Source: a virus. From it: DNA of 55,935 nt. Position 1 is the stretch's first letter, and each line of letters opens with the position of its first letter. The notes beneath the pieces are model-generated. The model was not told where the DNA came from, did not search any database, and was given only the letters and a program-made list of their open reading frames with translations. The translations under genes were made by a program, and so were the position numbers. Shown piece after piece: positions 40,951-48,540 of the stretch. Location of the stretch: positions 1-55,935 of the IMG/VR virus record IMGVR_UViG_3300042391_000478, one strand, 5' to 3'.

Positions 40951-41223
40951 ATGTTTGATTGGTTTAAAAAGCGAGACTATAGTAACGTGATTAAATTTCC
41001 AGAAACAAAAGCAGTTCCAGATATTCCGTACGTTGTTCCACCGGAGCCAGAAAAGCCAGCTAAGATTTTTTATCGTATTGGCGTTACTGATAACAACCGG
41101 GTTGCATTCAGTATGGGCATGTCAGAAATCACAATGACTAAGTTAGGTTGTCAACAAATGATCGATCAGCTTGAAGTGTTTATGAATCAGCTAGGGGATG
41201 GGCAATGTCAGGACGAGGAATAA
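40951..41223 (+). CDS. Small hypothetical phage protein (90 aa)
   Basis: Pro-rich N-terminal arm, then a beta-strand/helix unit (RIGVTDNNRVAFSMG...GCQQMIDQLEVFMNQL) of a kind found in many small phage proteins. Overlaps the zinc-finger gene by 19 nt. Confidence 0.7.
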   Translation: MFDWFKKRDYSNVIKFPETKAVPDIPYVVPPEPEKPAKIFYRIGVTDNNRVAFSMGMSEITMTKLGCQQMIDQLEVFMNQLGDGQCQDEE

Positions 41224-41384
41224 TTGCACAGCAAGACGATGAGGTTTGCGAAATGTGCGGCAAAGTAGACGAGTGCAGGCCTTATGGACCAAACGATGAA
41301 AACATCTGTTTTGATTGTGCTATGCTAGATAACGAAACAACTACACGCAAAATGGAAGCGTATATTTTTGGAGAAAATAAGTAA
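41205..41384 (+). CDS. Small zinc-ribbon protein (59 aa)
   Basis: CEMCGK...CRPYGPNDENICFDCA gives two CxxC knuckles plus an extra Cys, a treble-clef-like zinc site. Its TAA overlaps the ClpP ATG (TAATG), so it is translationally coupled to the protease gene. Confidence 0.75.
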   Translation: MSGRGIIAQQDDEVCEMCGKVDECRPYGPNDENICFDCAMLDNETTTRKMEAYIFGENK

Positions 41385-42004
41385 TGCCTAATTTAGTACC
41401 AATGGTTATTGAGACCGAAGCAAAAGGCGAACGTGCCTATGACATTTATAGTCGTTTGCTCAAAGACCGTGTTGTAATGCTAGACACGGATGTTAACGAG
41501 CATACATCGAGCTTGCTGGTTGCTCAGTTACTCTTTATGGAGAGTCAAGGTAATGAAGACATTAGCCTGTTTATTAACAGCCCAGGGGGGTCCGTTACCG
41601 CTGGTCTTGCTATTTACGATACCATGCAATTTATCCGCCCCGATGTAGCAACCTACGTGATTGGCCAGGCTTGTTCAATGGGCTCGTTCCTTGCACAGGC
41701 AGGAGCTCCCGGCAAACGTTTTGTGCTTCCCGAGGCTCGCACAATGATTCACCGTGTTAGTTCAGGTACCCCTGGCACACGTGGTAGCGTACACGTACAA
41801 GAACTACAGTTTGAAGATGCTAAACGCAGCTTTGAAGAAAGCCAACGTATCAATAAGCGTCTAACAGAGCTATACGTTAAGCACAATACAGCGGGTAAAA
41901 CCTACGAAGAGCTGTTTAGTGACATGAAATTTGACACATTTTTGAGTGCAGACGAAGCTGTAAAATACGGATTGGCTGACAAAGTCATTGAAAAACGCCC
42001 GTAA
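41384..42004 (+). CDS. clpP: ClpP-type serine protease
   Basis: 206 residues, normal ClpP length. Triad: Ser98 in GQACSMGS, His123 in MIHR, Asp180 in FSDMKFD. SPGGSVTAGLAIYDT and LSADEAVKYGLADKVI are family blocks. It could assemble into a tetradecamer driven by host ClpX/ClpA or replace the host subunit. No head-protease genes are nearby, so a capsid-maturation role is not suggested. Confidence 0.94.
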   Translation: MPNLVPMVIETEAKGERAYDIYSRLLKDRVVMLDTDVNEHTSSLLVAQLLFMESQGNEDISLFINSPGGSVTAGLAIYDTMQFIRPDVATYVIGQACSMGSFLAQAGAPGKRFVLPEARTMIHRVSSGTPGTRGSVHVQELQFEDAKRSFEESQRINKRLTELYVKHNTAGKTYEELFSDMKFDTFLSADEAVKYGLADKVIEKRP

Positions 42005-42035
42005 AGTGCGTACATAATGATTACCCGTAGTACAC

Positions 42036-42044
42036 TATAAATAC
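42036..42044 (+). promoter_or_regulatory. T4 late promoter (consensus) for 42064 gene
   Basis: TATAAATAC, an exact match to the T4 late box TATAAATA. Predicted +1 about 42049, followed by TAGGAG and ATG 42064. Confidence 0.7.
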
Positions 42045-42063
42045 TAATGTCTAGGAGTGTACT

Positions 42064-42792
42064 ATGGCCCGTCAGGCTTTTAATTGGTCCTTATTGGATC
42101 GTAATACGTTGTACTCAATGCTCTACAGTCTCAAATCAGAGATTGTAGATAGACGCTTACCTATTGGTGAAATTACCAAACTGTTAAGTAAGCATATTAA
42201 AAGCCATCTTCCAGTTAAAGTGCGTAGCAGTAGATACAAGCCTGTTAAAGCTGGAGAACTTTGGGTAGGCGGGGCTTACTACAGTCATTTAGACAAAGCT
42301 AAAAAGAAACGTTTCATTGAAGTAGAATTGGCTTTTCCAACAACAGCCGATACTATGAAGACCAGTCTGTATCGTTGGGAACGTATTTGTTGCTTATTTG
42401 CCGATACAATTTTACACGAAATTATACACACACGGCAATATCGAGCCCGCAATTTTAAAGATATTCCCGGCTACGAAAGTACAGCCTACTATGCCAAAGA
42501 TCGCAAAGAGCAAGAGTATTACGGCGACAGAGATGAGATGGGCGCACACAGTTTCAATCTAGCACAAGATATGATTGATAAATTCGGTTTCGATACTCGA
42601 GCTATTAAAGAATATTTGGACAGTCCAGTACCAAAACGTGTTCGTCCAAATGGTTGGGGACGCTTTATGAAGTCATTTGAGTACGATCATAGCCACCCAA
42701 AAGTGTGTCAAATGAAGCGTAAGATTATGACTCAGTTAGAAAATGCCCACAGCGGTAAACCATTCAAGACATCAAATCACTTGACATACTAG
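42064..42792 (+). CDS. Putative zinc metallopeptidase-like protein, paralogue B
   Basis: 242 residues. HEIIH (118-122) in TILHEIIHTRQYRARN matches the HEIRHQRQSRKRN of the 26733 protein, and YYGDRDEMGAHSFNLAQ matches its YLADPDELDAYAF. Two genes 15 kb apart thus encode the same architecture. It has a consensus late promoter, so it may act in assembly or lysis; substrate unknown. Confidence 0.72.
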   Translation: MARQAFNWSLLDRNTLYSMLYSLKSEIVDRRLPIGEITKLLSKHIKSHLPVKVRSSRYKPVKAGELWVGGAYYSHLDKAKKKRFIEVELAFPTTADTMKTSLYRWERICCLFADTILHEIIHTRQYRARNFKDIPGYESTAYYAKDRKEQEYYGDRDEMGAHSFNLAQDMIDKFGFDTRAIKEYLDSPVPKRVRPNGWGRFMKSFEYDHSHPKVCQMKRKIMTQLENAHSGKPFKTSNHLTY

Positions 42793-42809
42793 TCTCTAGG
42801 CTGTATAAT
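42781..42809 (+). promoter_or_regulatory. Sigma70 promoter for DNA ligase
   Basis: TTGACA 42781-42786 (inside the previous gene), 17-nt spacer, TATAAT 42804-42809; CGGAG before ATG 42843. Confidence 0.93.
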
Positions 42810-42842
42810 AAACAATTATACAGTTAATTATCGGAGTCAAAC

Positions 42843-44156
42843 ATGAGTCATTGTGCTAATCATATTTGGTCGTTAGAAAGCCATCCTTCTCGCCTTAATA
42901 AAGAAGCTATTATTGAAGCTATTGCCAAAGAAGGTAATGACGAGTTCTTTCATGGGTGTCAGTTGGCGCTAGATCCGATGGTTACATTTGGTATTAAACA
43001 AGTAAAGGAAAAACATGATCAAGACGGCCCTGGGCTACCTTGGGATACTTTTGTTAGCATCATTGGCGGTTTTCGTAATCGTACAGTCACCGGGAATGCT
43101 GCAAGAGATACACTTGAGGAAATGATGTCATTGGCCACTAAGGCCGAATGGAATGGTTGGTACCGACGCATTCTTATCAAAGACTTACGTTGCGGTACTA
43201 GTGAAAAAACAATTAACAAGGTTGTAGAGAAAGATTATGCCGCTTATACTATACCTATCTTCAGTTGTCAGCTTGCTCATGATAGTGCTAATCACGAGAC
43301 GAAGGTCACGGGTAAGAAAATTCTCGAGGTTAAGTTGGATGGGGTTCGAGTTATTACTATTGTATATCCTGATGGGCACGTCGATCAGTTTAGCCGTAAT
43401 GGAAAAGAGTTGGTAAACTTTCCGCATGTTAAAGAACAAATCTCTGCTGTAGTTAAGCAAGATCCGCCGCCGTACCCTGTAGTCTTAGATGGTGAGATTA
43501 TGAGTGGTACTTTCCAGGACTTGATGAAGCAGATTCATCGTAAGAGTAGTGCCAAGGCAAATGATGCTGTGCTTAACTTGTTCGACTTTGTTCCCCTCGC
43601 TGACTTTGAAAAGGGCGAGTGGGATAAAGCTCAAACAACTCGTAGTATGATGCTCAAAGCCTGGTTTGAAAAGAATGAAGCAGCATTGCCCAACGTAACA
43701 GTTGTGGCACAAGAAACTGTAGACTTGGATACTGATGCAGGCCAGAATCGTTACAAAGAAATCAACGCATTGGCCATTGCCGGTGGCTACGAAGGTATCA
43801 TGTTAAAAGATGCCGACGCGGGTTATAAGTGCAAGCGATCAGTTGCGTGGCTTAAATTAAAGCCATTCATCGAAGTGAGTCTAACAGTAGTTGCTACTGA
43901 AGAAGGTACAGGTAAGAACGCAGGTAAGATGGGTGCATTGGTATGCGAAGGTGTTGATGACGGTAAGGATATTCGGGTCAATGTTGGTAGCGGCTTTTCT
44001 GATCAACAAAGAGACGACTTTTGGAATTGTAGAGTTGATGGTCAAATTGTAGAAGTCCGTGCCGATGCTATTACGCAGAATCAAGACGGTACATATAGTC
44101 TGCGATTTCCACGCTTTAAATCATTCCGGGGGTTCGAACTAGGAGAGAAAATATGA
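42843..44156 (+). CDS. ATP-dependent DNA ligase
   Basis: 437 residues, T4 gp30 size class. Motif I EVKLDGVR (162-169) with adenylated Lys164; YPVVLDGEIM for motif III; EGIMLKDADAGYKC for motif IV; WLKLKPF for motif V; a C-terminal OB-fold ends RFPRFKSFRG. It seals nicks in phage DNA replication and repair. Overlaps the next small gene (ATGA). Confidence 0.94.
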   Translation: MSHCANHIWSLESHPSRLNKEAIIEAIAKEGNDEFFHGCQLALDPMVTFGIKQVKEKHDQDGPGLPWDTFVSIIGGFRNRTVTGNAARDTLEEMMSLATKAEWNGWYRRILIKDLRCGTSEKTINKVVEKDYAAYTIPIFSCQLAHDSANHETKVTGKKILEVKLDGVRVITIVYPDGHVDQFSRNGKELVNFPHVKEQISAVVKQDPPPYPVVLDGEIMSGTFQDLMKQIHRKSSAKANDAVLNLFDFVPLADFEKGEWDKAQTTRSMMLKAWFEKNEAALPNVTVVAQETVDLDTDAGQNRYKEINALAIAGGYEGIMLKDADAGYKCKRSVAWLKLKPFIEVSLTVVATEEGTGKNAGKMGALVCEGVDDGKDIRVNVGSGFSDQQRDDFWNCRVDGQIVEVRADAITQNQDGTYSLRFPRFKSFRGFELGEKI

Positions 44157-44323
44157 TCGGCAGTCATTGGAAAGATAAAGACAATAATAAATTTGTAGTG
44201 TTACATGAGGTTGTTGTAGATGGGCATGTTTGGATACATTATAGAGATGTGTTAGGAGATCCTCCCATTGAGCATAGTTGTTATAAAATAAGTTTTTTAG
44301 AGCAGTTCACGCAGGTAGATTAA
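44153..44323 (+). CDS. Small hypothetical protein (56 aa)
   Basis: Starts in the ligase stop overlap. A small beta-barrel-like pattern (WKDKDNNKFVVLHEVVVDGHVWIHYRD). No family assigned. Confidence 0.65.
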   Translation: MIGSHWKDKDNNKFVVLHEVVVDGHVWIHYRDVLGDPPIEHSCYKISFLEQFTQVD

Positions 44324-44347
44324 ATATATTTTCAAAAGGAGTAATTT

Positions 44348-45061
44348 ATGTTTGGAACAAATTATACAGGTGGTATGTCATATCGTTCTGCCACTGATAT
44401 TAACTCGGCAATGGGCAGAGTTTATGGTAACATGAGTCTAGCGGTGCTGACCAGTATGGTTGTCAGCTACCTAGTAGGCACGTCACCTGAATTACTGGCA
44501 TTCTTTTTTACTGGTGTATTAAAATGGATTGTGATTTTTGCACCACTAGTGGCAATCTTTGCCTATAGTTTTGTCAGTGACGGTTGGTCACGCAGTGGTC
44601 TACAGCTATTCCTACACGGTTTTGCCGCTCTTATGGGATTGAGCTTTGCCACAATTTTTGCCGTGTTCACTATGGGTAGTATTGTGTCGGCATTTATGGG
44701 CGCTGCAATACTATTCGGAGTAATGAGTGGCTATGGATACTTTACTAAGAAAGACCTCAGCGGTGTTGGTCAATTTATGATTATTGGTCTAATTGCCATT
44801 ATCATTGCTAGTATTTTTAATATTGTTATGGCTAGTTTTTGGCCTGGTGCGATCGATAACTTGTTGTTTAGTATGGTAATTAGTGCTTTGGCAATTATTA
44901 TCTTCCTTGGCTTAACTGCCTACGACACACAACGTATTCGTGAGATGGTCAGTGTTGATAATGACGGTACTGAAGAAGTTCGCGGTGCATTAACTTTATA
45001 CATGGACTTCATCAACTTGTTTATTAACCTATTACAGCTATTCGGCATAAAGAAAGACTAA
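44348..45061 (+). CDS. Bax inhibitor-1/YccA family membrane protein
   Basis: 237 residues with seven hydrophobic helices, preceded by AAAGGAG. Ends with LTAYDTQRIREMV...ALTLYMDFINLFINLLQLFG, the conserved acidic/aromatic signature of the family. In bacteria YccA is an FtsH substrate and inhibitor; others act as pH-sensitive Ca2+ leak proteins. A phage copy might protect phage membrane proteins from FtsH or modulate the membrane during infection (inference). Confidence 0.93.
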   Translation: MFGTNYTGGMSYRSATDINSAMGRVYGNMSLAVLTSMVVSYLVGTSPELLAFFFTGVLKWIVIFAPLVAIFAYSFVSDGWSRSGLQLFLHGFAALMGLSFATIFAVFTMGSIVSAFMGAAILFGVMSGYGYFTKKDLSGVGQFMIIGLIAIIIASIFNIVMASFWPGAIDNLLFSMVISALAIIIFLGLTAYDTQRIREMVSVDNDGTEEVRGALTLYMDFINLFINLLQLFGIKKD

Positions 45062-45063
45062 AA

Positions 45064-45912
45064 ATGGCACAACACTCAACTTACTGGTCATGTACACCGT
45101 TTGCAGATTGGCTCCGCGGCACTAAAAAACTTAGTGTAGGTACGGCTGAGCAGTGGGACGAGTGGACAACCTCTGCTCAAATGAAGCATAACTTTCGCTA
45201 CTGGTTAGCTGAAGAAGCTCTGGGTCATATCCAGGATTTTGTAACATGGCCTATTAGAAAAATTTACGATGCGAAATACTATATTAATAACCGTTGGGTT
45301 ACTAGGACTCATGCTCTTACTGCTCATCCTAGGGATATCAAGCCTGGTACTTGGTCAGATGTTGGGAACCGTTTTCTCCCATGTCTTTTTAATGAACTAG
45401 TGGACTTTGTGGAAATTGAATCAGCATGGAGTCACATTGCTTGGGGAGACAAAGAAGCTCGCGCAAAGTATGATCCTCCCTTTTGGGCCAGTGGTTGGTT
45501 CCGTTGGCGTACATGGCGTTGCCCGCAAGCAGGTCTTGATCACTTAGATTGGGCAATGACCTTAACTATGGGTAGTGATTGGGGAGTAGAAAAAGATAAT
45601 CCTAATTTTGGCAAGCCTACTGATCAAGCACTTCGAGCCAAAGAGCTTAAAGAACTATACCTATGGTGGACTGTGACTTATCGCAATCGTCCTGACCCAT
45701 ACGATGCTAGTGGATGGACTGAGTATTGTGAAGCAGCTCGCGTGGCCAATGGCGGTAAGCTGAGTTGGATGAGCAAGGATAAAACTCCTGAACTTAAAAA
45801 GATGAGCGATAAGTCACACAAGTTGCTACGAAAAATCGAAGCTGCTTACGAAAAAGAAGATGAAGACATGATGATTCGATTGATTAAAGCTAGGAATAGT
45901 CTATGGACTTGA
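45064..45912 (+). CDS. Conserved hypothetical phage protein (282 aa)
   Basis: Trp/Tyr-rich protein (YWSCTPFADWLRGTKK, WASGWFRWRTWRCP), ending in a charged coiled-coil-like tail (LLRKIEAAYEKEDEDMMIRLI). Similar proteins are found in T4-like aquatic phages without assigned role. Coupled by 2 nt to the YccA-like gene. Confidence 0.8.
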   Translation: MAQHSTYWSCTPFADWLRGTKKLSVGTAEQWDEWTTSAQMKHNFRYWLAEEALGHIQDFVTWPIRKIYDAKYYINNRWVTRTHALTAHPRDIKPGTWSDVGNRFLPCLFNELVDFVEIESAWSHIAWGDKEARAKYDPPFWASGWFRWRTWRCPQAGLDHLDWAMTLTMGSDWGVEKDNPNFGKPTDQALRAKELKELYLWWTVTYRNRPDPYDASGWTEYCEAARVANGGKLSWMSKDKTPELKKMSDKSHKLLRKIEAAYEKEDEDMMIRLIKARNSLWT

Positions 45913-46244
45913 CGGTACAAATTCCCGCCGAAGGTATAATGAAAACAAATGATTGGGGAGACTCGAAAGTTTATCGAATTGCCTGCGAGTGCGGCGATGA
46001 GAATCATAATCATAATATGTGGGTAGAAGCAGATGATCATGATATCGTTGTTACTATATATACAACTGGCAAGACTAATTGGTGGAGTAAAACTCGCTGG
46101 TATCATATCTGGACTCTGCTCACTAAGGGCTATATTGATACTGAGTCGAGTGTACATTTAACTCGTCAACAAGCGGTTAACTACGCCAATACATTGACCA
46201 GTGCTATAGAAGATGTAGAACAATTTAGAAAAACTAGTAAGTAA
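45903..46244 (+). CDS. Conserved hypothetical phage protein (113 aa)
   Basis: CECGDENHNHNMWVE and a YTTGKTNWWSKTRWYHIW block; a zinc-binding Cys/His set is possible. Overlaps the previous gene by 10 nt; ATG 45939 is an alternative start, where the protein begins MKTNDWGDSKVYR. Confidence 0.72.
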   Translation: MDLTVQIPAEGIMKTNDWGDSKVYRIACECGDENHNHNMWVEADDHDIVVTIYTTGKTNWWSKTRWYHIWTLLTKGYIDTESSVHLTRQQAVNYANTLTSAIEDVEQFRKTSK

Positions 46245-46259
46245 CTAGAATTGTTTTTG

Positions 46260-46268
46260 GATAAATAT
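46260..46268 (+). promoter_or_regulatory. T4-late-like box
   Basis: GATAAATAT; predicted +1 about 46273, then GCGAGGAG and ATG 46290. Confidence 0.55.
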
Positions 46269-46289
46269 TTGATTAGCGAGGAGACTACA

Positions 46290-46526
46290 ATGAAACTAAT
46301 TACAGCTCTAATTTTAGCATTGAGTTTTGGTTTGGCTAGCGCCAATGATACTAAAACGGTGGATGCTAACGGAAAAAAGATCGAGGCACGTGTACCAAAA
46401 TCAGCAAAAATTGATTGCAAAGACAAGGCAAATGCAGACAAAGTTGAGTGCAAAAAGGCAAGCAAAGAAATGCCAAAAGTTGAAAAACCAAAAGAGACAG
46501 CACCAGCAGACGCTAAAAAGAAATAA
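46290..46526 (+). CDS. Small exported Lys-rich protein (78 aa)
   Basis: ATG 46290 after GAGGAG. Signal peptide (MKLITALILALSFG..., cleavage after LASA). The mature part is low-complexity, Lys/Ala/Glu/Pro-rich with two cysteines (DCKDKAN, ECKKAS). A periplasmic or virion-surface role is possible. Followed by a terminator. Confidence 0.75.
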   Translation: MKLITALILALSFGLASANDTKTVDANGKKIEARVPKSAKIDCKDKANADKVECKKASKEMPKVEKPKETAPADAKKK

Positions 46527-46531
46527 TTTGG

Positions 46532-46573
46532 CCCGCCCCTCTGATGTCATAGACTTACGGGTGGGTTTTCTTT
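46532..46573 (+). terminator. Rho-independent terminator
   Basis: CCCGCCC (46532-46538) pairs with GGGTGGG (46559-46565, one G-T pair), followed by TTTTCTTTT. The loop is about 20 nt, so moderately convincing. Confidence 0.75.
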
Positions 46574-46587
46574 TGGCTATTTAATGC

Positions 46588-46616
46588 TTGACTTTTGTCT
46601 TCAATGACTATATAAT
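46588..46616 (+). promoter_or_regulatory. Sigma70 promoter for 46648 gene
   Basis: TTGACT 46588-46593, 17-nt spacer, TATAAT 46611-46616; CGGAG before ATG 46648. Confidence 0.88.
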
Positions 46617-46647
46617 AGTTGTATTGTTAAACACAACGGAGTGAAAA

Positions 46648-47859
46648 ATGGCAACAGTAGCAGGCGTAAAAATTAAACCCAAGGCAAAAAAAGAATCTAA
46701 ACGGATTACTAGTGTAACTATTCGACAGAATGCCAAGAAAGATCACAGCCCAGTTTGGGAAGGCACCGAAACACTAGACGCCGCACAATTTTTACGTCAC
46801 TGGCATCGTGCTATGGATTACTATCGCCTCGATGGTGACAGCAAATCATTCAAACCTGCTGTGCTTAAATGGATGGCTACTATCGGTTGCACTAAAGAAG
46901 ACATTGCTGCTTTTAAGAAAACCAAAGATAATCGTTGTTCCACTACTATGGGGTCTATCGCTAGCTGTCTGCTGAGAGGTATGCCACCAGTACGTGAGGA
47001 CTTCAACGACGGCCGAGATACCGCAAAATGGTTGCTCTCAGCTATTAGCAAAGTAGTTGAAGAAGGCAAAAACGATATCGATGCAGATGAAGTTGTAGAA
47101 GTGAAATCTACAGTAGTACAGCCAACAATTCAAGAACGTGTACGTGATGCGGCCATGAGAATGACTGAAGAGATCGAAGAAGCTCTCGATAGCTTTCAAA
47201 CAGACCCAGAAAACTTTGATCCAAAAGCATTTAAGATGCTTAACCTGCTCAAAGGTAAAGAAGTTAAGGCAGCTCATGCACGTTTGATTAAAGGTTACTA
47301 CGAACGCGATTTAGCAGAACTTACCGAACTTGCTAGCGGCAAGGCAGATGAGCAATTGAAAGAAGGCTACAGCCATCGTTCAAAGAAGCAGATCAAGAAC
47401 TTGATTGTGTTCTATCAAGAAATTATGAGTGCATGTGATATGCTTGCACAAGAAGCTAAGGTCAATCGTGCGCCCCGTGCTAAGAAGTCTGTTCCGGCTG
47501 AAAAGTTGGTTGCTAAATTAAAGTTCATGAAGACTAATGAGCCACTTAAATTGGTCAGTGTTAATCCTGTTGACATCATCGGTGCAGGAGAATTGTGGAT
47601 CTATAATACTAAGAGCCGTAAGCTAGGCAAGTATGTGGCTGCTGAGTTCCAGACGCTGGGTGTCAAAGGTACTAGTCTTACCGGTTTTGATGAGCACAAA
47701 AGTATCTGCAAGACACTCCGTAAGCCAGAAGAAAAACTCAAAGAGTTTAAGGCAGCTGGCAAGATTGCACTGCGTAAATTCTTAGACGATATTAATGCGA
47801 CTGACACTAAAATGAACGGTCGATTTAATGAAGAAATTATTTTGCTCAAGGTAGCTTGA
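46648..47859 (+). CDS. Conserved hypothetical phage protein (403 aa)
   Basis: N-terminal basic (KIKPKAKKESKR) then a helical, highly charged body; the region about 275-403 (KLVSVNPVDIIGAGELWIYNTKSRKLGKY...) is beta-rich and ends EEIILLKVA. A similar layout is known from T4-like phage proteins of unknown function. Own early promoter. Nucleic-acid binding is possible from the basic N-terminus. Confidence 0.82.
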   Translation: MATVAGVKIKPKAKKESKRITSVTIRQNAKKDHSPVWEGTETLDAAQFLRHWHRAMDYYRLDGDSKSFKPAVLKWMATIGCTKEDIAAFKKTKDNRCSTTMGSIASCLLRGMPPVREDFNDGRDTAKWLLSAISKVVEEGKNDIDADEVVEVKSTVVQPTIQERVRDAAMRMTEEIEEALDSFQTDPENFDPKAFKMLNLLKGKEVKAAHARLIKGYYERDLAELTELASGKADEQLKEGYSHRSKKQIKNLIVFYQEIMSACDMLAQEAKVNRAPRAKKSVPAEKLVAKLKFMKTNEPLKLVSVNPVDIIGAGELWIYNTKSRKLGKYVAAEFQTLGVKGTSLTGFDEHKSICKTLRKPEEKLKEFKAAGKIALRKFLDDINATDTKMNGRFNEEIILLKVA

Positions 47860-47948
47860 GCTAAGTACTTACAGCGGACTTTAACGTCATTCATCCCGCT
47901 ATATAAACTCTGCATGTCGTCACTTGCTCATACATAAGGAGACTAGAG

Positions 47949-48476
47949 ATGGCAAAATATCTTTCAACAAAAACATACGGTAACGACAGAGGTCTGAGTT
48001 GCTGTTTTAGACAATGGCGATCAGTTCATAGCCATTGTTCTATGCTACACGGATACTCAATCGGTATCAAACTAATCTTTGAATCAGAAACACTAGACGA
48101 CCGTAACTGGGTTATGGACTTTGGTGGACTCAAAGCATTCAAGGAATGGGCCGATTGGCAGTTTGATCATACTATGGTCATTGCTAAAGATGATCCAGAA
48201 CGTGGTACGTTTGTAGAACTAAACAAAATCCAAGGTGGTTTTAAAAACATGGGCATCATTGATCTACGCATTGTAGATGGTGTAGGTTGTGAAAAGTTTG
48301 CTGAATTAGCTTACAATACTATGAAAGAAATTCTAGAAGCATATCAAGAAAACCGAAGCTGGACACACCCGGATGGACGTGTATTCGAAGCTCGCTATCC
48401 AGTAGGTGCAGGGGTTAAACTGCAAAGTGCAGAGGTGTTTGAACATGCTGGTAATTCGGCAATTTACCAAGCATAA
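47949..48476 (+). CDS. QueD/6-pyruvoyl-tetrahydropterin-synthase-like protein
   Basis: 175 residues, AAGGAG before ATG. Family pattern: SCCFRQW then HSHCSMLHGYS (27-37), VMDFGGLK, and FDHTMV. Compared with QueD, Cys30 and His34 are kept, but the first zinc His aligns with Cys19 and the third with Tyr36, so metal binding may differ. QueD makes 6-carboxytetrahydropterin for 7-deazaguanine (preQ0) synthesis, which some phages use for DNA modification; other pathway genes are not in this window. Confidence 0.8.
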   Translation: MAKYLSTKTYGNDRGLSCCFRQWRSVHSHCSMLHGYSIGIKLIFESETLDDRNWVMDFGGLKAFKEWADWQFDHTMVIAKDDPERGTFVELNKIQGGFKNMGIIDLRIVDGVGCEKFAELAYNTMKEILEAYQENRSWTHPDGRVFEARYPVGAGVKLQSAEVFEHAGNSAIYQA

Positions 48477-48481
48477 ACTAC

Positions 48482-48510
48482 TAGACATATCTAGACATAC
48501 ATGCTATAAT
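48482..48510 (+). promoter_or_regulatory. Sigma70 promoter with -10 in a hairpin loop
   Basis: TAGACA 48482-48487, 17-nt spacer, TATAAT 48505-48510. The -10 box is the loop of the terminator hairpin listed next. Confidence 0.7.
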
Positions 48511-48529
48511 CATGTATGTCTATTTTTTT
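48493..48529 (+). terminator. Terminator after QueD gene, overlapping a promoter
   Basis: Perfect 11-bp stem (AGACATACATG at 48493-48503 with 48511-48521), 7-nt loop CTATAAT, then A and seven T. Confidence 0.85.
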
Positions 48530-48540
48530 GATTGTATAAA

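Noticed and set aside
44131-44140. GGTTCGAACT as a tRNA T-arm
   Set aside because: It falls inside the DNA ligase coding sequence and no cloverleaf partner sequences are present.
45909-45940. TTGACG and TATAAT as a promoter inside 45903-45940
   Set aside because: The spacer is 20 nt, three more than every other sigma70 promoter here, and the -10 box overlaps the start region of the gene.
46618-46637. GTTGT...ACAAC as a third copy of the early-promoter dyad
   Set aside because: It lies downstream of the -10 box with a 10-nt loop, unlike the two upstream copies with 6-nt loops and fixed 20-nt distance.
47881-47907. TTAACG/TATAAA as a promoter for the QueD-like gene
   Set aside because: Spacing is 15 nt and both boxes are weak; the promoter for this gene was not identified with confidence.
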